Below are positions 58,063 to 64,000 of a DNA stretch of 64,000 bases, piece by piece (the first letter of the stretch is position 1; every line of letters starts with the position of its first letter). Both the position numbers and the translations under genes were made by a program. Source of the stretch: Campylobacter sp. RM6914 (lineage in GTDB: Bacteria; Campylobacterota; Campylobacteria; Campylobacterales; Campylobacteraceae); NCBI RefSeq assembly GCF_004803835.1, contig NZ_CP012545.1, positions 1,674,001 through 1,738,000 of the forward strand, in the 5' to 3' direction. The notes under the pieces were generated by a model that did no database searches, was not told the DNA's origin, and saw only the letters and a program-made list of their open reading frames with translations.

Positions 58063-58707
58063 TTATTTAGCCATTAGCTCTTTTATAAGACCGGCCATGC
58101 CGTCTATAGATGTGATTTTGGCTGTGTAGATTAGGTATTTACCATCAACTACAAATGCAGGAACGCCTTGAATTTTAGCCACGTCATAACTCTCATCCCA
58201 TTTACCAAGAAGCTCTACTACCTTTGGATCGTTTAAGCCGGCTTCAAATTCTGCCTGTGTTATGCCTGCCGCTTCAAGTCCCGTCTTTAAAAACGCTGCT
58301 TCATCTTTACCGTTACCCCATCTCTCTTTTTTATCATGATAAGCTTTGTAGTATGCCATCTTAGCCTTTTTAAACAAAGACTTCTCATCAAAGAAATCAA
58401 CACTGTTTGTCATATCTTTTACAGCCAAAACCGCCAAAAGCTTGCTTGCAACTTCGCCGTATTCACCTTTAGTCTTTAGATGATAAGGAACGAATTTAAG
58501 CCCTTCGACCTTTTTTATAACAGCAGGTGTTACACTCTTGTCGTATTTGTAACAAAACGGGCAAGCATAGCTAAAAACCTTTGTAAGCGTGCCTTTTTCA
58601 ACAGAAAGAGGCTTTTCAAGCTTGACATAATCAACACCCTCGGTAAAGGCATTTGCACTTAATGCACCCAGTATCGCAACCGCAGATAGAAGTTTTAGAA
58701 ATTTCAT
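58063..58707 (-). CDS. dsbA: DsbA/DsbL-like periplasmic thiol oxidase, CPFC active site
   Basis: A 214-aa periplasmic protein with signal peptide (cut after SANA near residue 20) and the active site FSYACPFCYKYDK near 47-59. The cis-Pro loop is KIQGVPAFVVDGKYL near 180. It makes disulfides in exported proteins; AssT enzymes with their Cys pair are probable clients. AAGGAG precedes the ATG. It lies between dsbI and the paralogue at 58858. Confidence 0.92.
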   Translation of the reverse strand: MKFLKLLSAVAILGALSANAFTEGVDYVKLEKPLSVEKGTLTKVFSYACPFCYKYDKSVTPAVIKKVEGLKFVPYHLKTKGEYGEVASKLLAVLAVKDMTNSVDFFDEKSLFKKAKMAYYKAYHDKKERWGNGKDEAAFLKTGLEAAGITQAEFEAGLNDPKVVELLGKWDESYDVAKIQGVPAFVVDGKYLIYTAKITSIDGMAGLIKELMAK

Positions 58708-58857
58708 TGTAATCTCCTTGATTTAAATTTAAAGCAATTATACAAGATGTTTTCGACAGAAAAATCACGCTAAGATTAAAATAAAATAAATTTTTTGATA
58801 ATTTAAATATCCCATATAGGGAAATTTTAGATGCCAAGCGACATCTAAAATGTAAAT

Positions 58858-59523
58858 TTACTTACTTTGAAGCTCCCTTATAAGCTTTTCAAGATCTTTT
58901 ATAGAGGTTACGGCGGCAGCGTTTATAACGTATTTGCCATTTACTACAAACGCAGGAACGCCAAAAATTTTAGCAGCGTTATACCCCTCGTTCCAAAGTA
59001 AAAGCAAGGCCTGAGTTCTTGGCATGTTTAAGATCGCCTCATATTCGCTTAGGCTAACACCCGCGGCATCAAGTCCTGTTTTTATAAATGCAGCCTTGTC
59101 ACGCCTACCGTCTTTACTCATCCACTGCTCGCCTTTTTCATGCACGGCTTTGTAGTATGCCATCTTAGCCTTTTTAAATGAAGAATTATCACTAAATATA
59201 TCAACTCCATTCATTTGATCTTTGGTTAAAAGTGCAGCCAAAACACTACTTGCAGTCTCACCATAGCTACCTTTTGTGCCTAAATGAAACGGCATAAATT
59301 TCATATCTTCAAGCTCTTTAACTATCTTTGGCGTAACACTCTTATCAAATTTATAGCAATACTGACACGCATAACTAAAAACCTTTACTAGGGTATTTTC
59401 TCCAACATTTAACGGCTTTTCAAGCACGGCATAGTCTTTGCCTTCAGAAAATGCAGCTGCGTTTAATGCACCAAAAATCGCAACCACAGATAAAAGCTTG
59501 ATAGCTTTAGATAATATTTTCAT
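58858..59523 (-). CDS. dsbA: DsbA/DsbL-like paralogue, CQYC active site
   Basis: A 221-aa paralogue with signal peptide (cut after NAAA near 24) and active site FSYACQYCYKFDK. The middle residues QY differ from the PF of its neighbour, which should change its redox potential and client choice. The cis-Pro loop KIFGVPAFVVNGKYV is intact. A 150-bp gap separates it from dsbA1, so it may have separate control. AAGGAG precedes the ATG. Confidence 0.92.
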   Translation of the reverse strand: MKILSKAIKLLSVVAIFGALNAAAFSEGKDYAVLEKPLNVGENTLVKVFSYACQYCYKFDKSVTPKIVKELEDMKFMPFHLGTKGSYGETASSVLAALLTKDQMNGVDIFSDNSSFKKAKMAYYKAVHEKGEQWMSKDGRRDKAAFIKTGLDAAGVSLSEYEAILNMPRTQALLLLWNEGYNAAKIFGVPAFVVNGKYVINAAAVTSIKDLEKLIRELQSK

Positions 59524-59675
59524 ATTTTTACTCCTTAAATTTTCGCAAGATTATAGCAGGTAAATATAAACGGCTTGAGGGATTGATGCCATTCGTAAAT
59601 CGGCGCAGGCGTATAAAGTCCTAAGACCAAACAACCTGCACCTATTAAAGTATGTTGTGTTTAAGCTAGCGCTTC

Positions 59676-61349
59676 TTACGCTTCCAAAATCGCTCCGCTA
59701 CTTGCATTGGCTACTAGCTTTTGGTATTGTCTTAGCCATCTGCCACTTAGCTCTTTTTGATGTGGTTTAAACTCCGCCTTTCGCTTAGCGATTTCAGCCT
59801 CGTCAAGACGCACGTTTATCTCGTATTTATCGACATCTATTTCTATTATATCACCATCTTTTAAAAGACCTATCATACCGCCCTCGGCAGCTTCGGGACT
59901 CACGTGTCCGATACTAAGACCCCTTGTAGCACCGCTAAAGCGTCCGTCGGTGATAAGTGCCACGTCCGCACCAAGCCCGCGTCCCATTATAAGCGAAGTT
60001 GGGCTTAGCATCTCTTGCATACCAGGACCTCCGCGCGGACCTTCGTAGCGGATCACGACTACATCGCCTTTATCCACTTTGCCGCTTGAAATTCCCGCTA
60101 TCGCCTCATCTTGACTGTTAAAGCAAACCGCCTTACCTCTAAATTTACGCTCGCCAACGATCCCAGCCGTCTTTATCACACAGCCTTGCTCGGCTAAATT
60201 TCCAAATAATACCGCAAGTCCACCAACCTGTGAATATGCGTTTTCAACCTTATGGATAACCGACTCGTCCTTTATCTCGCTTGCTCCGACACGCTCGCCT
60301 AGAGTCTCGCCGCTAACGGTCAAATTTTCTAAATGCAACATTCCGTTATCACGGCGTGAAATTTCTTTTATCACCGCGTTCATTCCGCCGGCTCGTCCGA
60401 CGTCTTCCATATGCACACTTGGCAAGCTTGGGCTGATCTTTGCTATGTGAGCGATATTTCGGCTGATCTCGTTAAGCTCTGAAATTTGCAGATCAACTCC
60501 CGCTTCACGGGCGATAGCTAGCATATGAAGCACGGTGTTTGAGCTTCCTCCCATCGCCATATCGACAACAAGCGCGTTGCGAACCGCCTTTTTGTTTAAA
60601 ATATTTCTGATCTTATAGCGTTCGTCAAGAGCGATCTCGCAGATCCTTCGTCCCGCACGGCGCACCAGCTCCTCACGCTCTGGAGTTAGGGCTAGTATCG
60701 TGCCGTTACCACTTAGCGCGATACCCATCGCCTCACACAGTGTATTCATCGAATTTGCCGTAAACATTCCAGAGCATGAGCCACCACTCGGACACGCGTT
60801 ACACTCGATATCTTTTAGCTCGACTTCGTCTATCTCTTTTGTCTCAAATTTACCCACCGCCTCAAACGCGGTCGCAAGGTCGATCGGTCTTCCGTCCTTT
60901 GTGTGACCCTTTTTCATCGGTCCGCCGCTAACAAACACGGTCGGCACATTTACCCTAAGCGCGCCCATTACCATTCCTGGCACGATCTTGTCGCAGTTTG
61001 GCATACAAACAAGTGCGTCAAGTGCGTGAGCGTTCATCACGGTTTCAACCGAATTTGCGATGATCTCGCGGCTTGGGAGGCTATAAAGCATACCGCCGTG
61101 CCCCATCGCTATACCGTCATCTACGCCGATGCAGTTAAATTCAAACGGCACACAGCCACATTTGCGAATCTCATCTTTTAAAATTTCAGCATATTTATTT
61201 AGGAAAAAATGCCCCGGGATAATCTCTATAAAGCTATTTGCAATGCCGATAAACGGTTTAGCAAAATCCTCATCCTTTAGCCCCGTAGCACGCAAAAGTG
61301 AGCGGTGCGGTGCTCTTGTGTAGCCCTTTTTTATAATGTCGCTTTTCAT
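59676..61349 (-). CDS. ilvD: Dihydroxy-acid dehydratase
   Basis: Iron-sulfur enzyme in valine, leucine and isoleucine synthesis. The 557-aa sequence has [28 protein letters not shown] and [13 protein letters not shown] with the cluster-linked cysteines, and [15 protein letters not shown] near the end. It stands alone between the Dsb cluster and a divergent transporter. AAGGAAA precedes the ATG. Confidence 0.96.
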   Translation of the reverse strand: MKSDIIKKGYTRAPHRSLLRATGLKDEDFAKPFIGIANSFIEIIPGHFFLNKYAEILKDEIRKCGCVPFEFNCIGVDDGIAMGHGGMLYSLPSREIIANSVETVMNAHALDALVCMPNCDKIVPGMVMGALRVNVPTVFVSGGPMKKGHTKDGRPIDLATAFEAVGKFETKEIDEVELKDIECNACPSGGSCSGMFTANSMNTLCEAMGIALSGNGTILALTPEREELVRRAGRRICEIALDERYKIRNILNKKAVRNALVVDMAMGGSSNTVLHMLAIAREAGVDLQISELNEISRNIAHIAKISPSLPSVHMEDVGRAGGMNAVIKEISRRDNGMLHLENLTVSGETLGERVGASEIKDESVIHKVENAYSQVGGLAVLFGNLAEQGCVIKTAGIVGERKFRGKAVCFNSQDEAIAGISSGKVDKGDVVVIRYEGPRGGPGMQEMLSPTSLIMGRGLGADVALITDGRFSGATRGLSIGHVSPEAAEGGMIGLLKDGDIIEIDVDKYEINVRLDEAEIAKRKAEFKPHQKELSGRWLRQYQKLVANASSGAILEA

Positions 61350-61512
61350 AAATTTCCTTTATGTTAAATTTGACTTATTTTAGCTAACTTTTTTAAAATA
61401 GCGTGAAAAATTTGCCCAAAAATTTAACTTTAACGCTTTTTTTAGGTCATTTTAACCCAAATTTTTATATTCAAATGTATAATTAAACGAAAATACAACA
61501 AAAAGGACACAA

Positions 61513-62838
61513 ATGCTTACTAATCCCGTGGTTCTTAGTATCGCAGTCATGACGATACTTTGTCTGCTTAGATTTAATATATTGCTTTCCATTTTAGTTT
61601 CGGCGCTTGTTGCAGGTATCATGTATCAAGACGGCTCATTTCTTGATGCGCTTACGGCTACAACTTCGACGTTAATCACCGGCATGAAAGGGAATTTAGA
61701 GACCTCTCTTAGTTATATATTGCTTGGAGCGCTTGCTGCAGCTATCGCTAATACAAATTTAACCGCGATACTAATAAATTCTATAAGTAAAATTTTAAGC
61801 GACACCAGGACGTATTTTGCATTAATTATCGCAGGCGTTGCGTGTTTTTCACAAAATTTAATCCCCGTGCATATCGCGTTTATACCTATCTTGATCCCGC
61901 CTCTTTTACCGCTCATGAACAAGCTAAAGATAGATCGTCGTGCGGTAGCTGCGGCTTTGACATTTGGTCTAAAAGCGCCTTATGTAAGCCTTAGCGTAGG
62001 TTTTGGACTTATTTTTCACGGCATAATCAAAAGGGAGCTTGAAAACAACGGTGTAAAAGTAGAGATGTCTGATATCTCGGGCGTTATGTGGATAGGTGGG
62101 GCTTCTATGCTTGTCGGCTTGCTTTTGGCGGTATTTGTTTTTTATAGAGGTAAAAGAGAGTATCAAAATACCGAAGCGACCACGATAGAGATGAAAGAAG
62201 CAGAATTTGCAAAAAGCCTAAAAATGACAAAAAAAGAGTGGGCGGTACTTGGCGGTGCGGTAGTTGCCTTTGGAATTCAAATTTTAACCTCAAGCATGCC
62301 TCTTGGTGCACTTTTAGGACTTTTGGTAATGATAGTTTTTGGTGGTATAGAGTATAAAAAGATAGATAATATCATGAATAGCGGACTTGCGATGATGGCT
62401 TTTATAGCTTTTATCATGCTTGTTGCCGCAGGATTTGGTGCGGTATTAAGAGAGAGCGGCGGTATAGAGCAACTTGTAAGCTTTGCTTCCTCTTTAGCCG
62501 GAGGTAAGCTTGGCGGAGCGATCTTAATGCTTGCGATCGGACTGCTTGTAACCATGGGTATAGGAACTAGCTTTGGCACGATACCGATCATTGCAGCTAT
62601 TTATGTGCCACTTGCTTTAAATTTAGGCTTTTCGCCAACCGCCATAATCCTACTCGTTGGCATAGCGGCGGCTCTTGGAGATGCAGGAAGCCCTGCAAGC
62701 GACAGTACCCTGGGACCTACATCAGGACTTAATGCCGATGGGCAACACAACCACATATACGACACATGCGTGCCAACCTTTGTATTTTTTAACATTCCAC
62801 TTATGATAGGCGGAGTGATCGGCGCTTTGGTATTATAA
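61513..62838 (+). CDS. YuiF-type Na+/H+ antiporter family transporter
   Basis: A 441-aa membrane protein with about eleven helices. Segments SQNLIPVHIAFIPILIPPLL, GIGTSFGTIPIIAAI and LGDAGSPASDSTLGPTSGLN match the NhaC-like/YuiF family, annotated as Na+/H+ antiporters or putative histidine transporters. The substrate is unknown. AAAGGAC precedes the ATG. A strong hairpin follows the stop. Confidence 0.85.
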   Translation: MLTNPVVLSIAVMTILCLLRFNILLSILVSALVAGIMYQDGSFLDALTATTSTLITGMKGNLETSLSYILLGALAAAIANTNLTAILINSISKILSDTRTYFALIIAGVACFSQNLIPVHIAFIPILIPPLLPLMNKLKIDRRAVAAALTFGLKAPYVSLSVGFGLIFHGIIKRELENNGVKVEMSDISGVMWIGGASMLVGLLLAVFVFYRGKREYQNTEATTIEMKEAEFAKSLKMTKKEWAVLGGAVVAFGIQILTSSMPLGALLGLLVMIVFGGIEYKKIDNIMNSGLAMMAFIAFIMLVAAGFGAVLRESGGIEQLVSFASSLAGGKLGGAILMLAIGLLVTMGIGTSFGTIPIIAAIYVPLALNLGFSPTAIILLVGIAAALGDAGSPASDSTLGPTSGLNADGQHNHIYDTCVPTFVFFNIPLMIGGVIGALVL

Positions 62839-62852
62839 ATTTAACCATTTCA

Positions 62853-62893
62853 AAAACAAGATCGTTGCAAATTTTTAGTGGCGATCTTGTTTT
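62853..62893 (+). terminator. Terminator after the YuiF-type gene
   Basis: AAAACAAGATCG (62853-62864) and CGATCTTGTTTT (62882-62893) form a perfect 12-bp stem with a 17-nt loop, followed by a T-rich run. Confidence 0.9.
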
Positions 62894-62927
62894 CTTTTTT
62901 ATAATCAAATTTCTCATCTTTATTTTT

Positions 62928-62941
62928 GGAACATCTTTTGC
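62928..62941 (+). promoter_or_regulatory. Sigma54-type promoter of flgE
   Basis: GG at 62928-62929 and GC at 62940-62941 with exactly ten bases between (TTGGAAC...TTTTGCTT) match the −24/−12 elements of RpoN. They stand about 40 bp before flgE, a hook gene of the RpoN class in Campylobacter. Confidence 0.75.
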
Positions 62942-62981
62942 TTATATGAGCAAAGAATTTAAAAATTTAAAGGATAAAGCC

Positions 62982-64000
62982 ATGATGAGATCACTTTGGT
63001 CAGGCGTAACAGGTATGCAAGCTCACCAAATTGCTATGGACGTTGAAGGTAACAACATCGCAAACGTCAATACCGTAGGCTATAAATATAACAGAGCAAA
63101 TTTTTCAGACATGATAAGCCAAACTCCACGTATCGCAACTGCTCCACAAGGGGAGATGGGTGGTCAAAATGCCATGCAAATAGGTCTTGGAACAACGGTT
63201 CAATCAACTACAAGAATTTTTAGCCAAGGCACACTTCAATCAACCGACAAAAATACCGACGTAGCACTTCAAGGAGACGGCTTTTTCATTATTAGCCCTG
63301 ACGGTGGCAAAACAGACTTATATACAAGAAATGGTGACTTTGTAAGAGATAAAGCGGGAAATTTCGTAAACAACAGCGGCTATATCGCACAAGGCTGGAC
63401 AAGAAATGAAGAAACCGGCTCTATCGATACAACCGGACCTATAAGCAACATCGTGATACGCGAAGGACTAACAACCCCTGCACGTGCTACAACAGTAGTT
63501 ACGGTAAAAGGTAACCTAGACTCAGGTAACGACATAGGAACTAGAAGTATACCTATCTATTCGCTAGACTCGGTTACAGGATATAGAGACTATGATAACG
63601 ACGGCATCGGCGATCTATCTGAAGTTCACGTAGAAAACGACGTAAACAGCAACTCTTTTTATACAAACTCAAACAACGAGCAGGTTTTAACTGAGCGCGG
63701 CGTCGATCTAGGAGTGCTTTTTGATGAGCTAGGAAACGGTATTGCTCTAAGAAATAACCAAGGCATTTGGGTAAGTTACGCAGACGCTAAAGCTACTCCA
63801 TTTACAGTCGGAGACGGTCCTGGCACAGCCAATGTCGGAGGCATAGCCGCTTCAACGCTTGACATAACATTAAACGGCACAAGGATAACAAGCGCAACAG
63901 GCGCTATGACTTCTATCAGTGATGTTGCGGCTAAGATCAACGAGCAGTATAACCTAACTGGTGTTAGAGCTGAAATTTCAGGCGGCAATCAACTAACACT
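62982..64000 (+). CDS. flgE: Flagellar hook protein FlgE (5' part)
   Basis: The open frame runs off the window after about 339 codons. The N-terminus MMRSLWSGVTGMQAHQIAM followed by GNNIANVNTVGYKYNR is the rod/hook family motif and matches Campylobacter FlgE; STDKNTDVALQGDGFFIISPDGG follows near 86. It is exported by the flagellar type III apparatus and polymerises into the hook. AAGGA precedes the ATG and a sigma54 promoter lies upstream. A second ATG is the next codon. Confidence 0.93.
   Translation, partial: MMRSLWSGVTGMQAHQIAMDVEGNNIANVNTVGYKYNRANFSDMISQTPRIATAPQGEMGGQNAMQIGLGTTVQSTTRIFSQGTLQSTDKNTDVALQGDGFFIISPDGGKTDLYTRNGDFVRDKAGNFVNNSGYIAQGWTRNEETGSIDTTGPISNIVIREGLTTPARATTVVTVKGNLDSGNDIGTRSIPIYSLDSVTGYRDYDNDGIGDLSEVHVENDVNSNSFYTNSNNEQVLTERGVDLGVLFDELGNGIALRNNQGIWVSYADAKATPFTVGDGPGTANVGGIAASTLDITLNGTRITSATGAMTSISDVAAKINEQYNLTGVRAEISGGNQLT

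Overview
The window looks like chromosomal DNA of a Campylobacter species (Campylobacterota). The evidence is the AT-rich coding style with AAGGA-type ribosome binding sites, and a block pcm – nrdB – pyrE – frr – secG – Bax-inhibitor family gene – carbonic anhydrase – mscS whose order matches the C. jejuni core genome as I remember it. A DctPQM TRAP transporter, cytochrome bd, epsilonproteobacterial porins and a sigma54-type promoter before flgE fit this too. Two c-di-GMP cyclases and tandem arylsulfate sulfotransferases suggest a species outside the C. jejuni/C. coli group; the species itself cannot be settled from the sequence.

Layout. 1-12.3 kb: housekeeping genes (nucleotide synthesis, ribosome recycling, protein export, repair methyltransferase), then carbonic anhydrase, a large MscS channel, a 50-residue acidic protein and two diguanylate cyclases, the second ending in a G9 tract. 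12.3-25.4 kb: TRAP transporter, sodB, MalY-like lyase, recJ, pyrG, a DUF4492 gene, a phosphoethanolamine transferase, cydAB and a 45-residue membrane protein. 25.4-31.9 kb: a two-component system whose kinase carries three in-frame stops, divergent from two tandem assT genes. 32.0-32.8 kb: five tRNA genes (Ala, Gly, Leu, Cys, Ser) with a small lipoprotein gene among them.

32.8-40.1 kb is a genomic island. The 17-bp 3' end of tRNA-Ser(UGA) is repeated at 40098-40114. Between the copies lie a decayed integrase, an ArsRS-like two-component system, a frameshifted porin, a Tat-exported flavoprotein with a lipobox, and a five-heme NapC/NrfH-like cytochrome. A TTACC-N6-TTACC direct repeat in front of the porin suggests that the island's own response regulator switches on a periplasmic respiratory reductase of unknown substrate.

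40.5-53.6 kb is a type I-B CRISPR-Cas locus: 68 repeats by hand count (two degenerate at the trailer end), then on the minus strand cas6, a gap, cas8b, cas7, cas5, cas3, cas4, cas2, cas1, with the leader between cas1 and the array. The cas6-cas8b gap is the most intriguing stretch. It holds a consensus sigma70 promoter with an overlapping palindrome, an unlisted 55-residue membrane protein with a good ribosome binding site, and an opposing promoter that would start a hairpin RNA of about 60 nt. CreTA toxin-antitoxin RNAs occupy this position in haloarchaeal I-B loci.

53.6-64.0 kb: rmuC (cas6 overlaps its end), an intact paralogue of the 25-27 kb two-component system, a DsbB/DsbI-like oxidase and two DsbA-like proteins that probably fold the AssT enzymes, ilvD, a YuiF-type transporter, and the start of flgE. 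Coordinates, repeat counts and motif positions were read by eye; no database search was possible.
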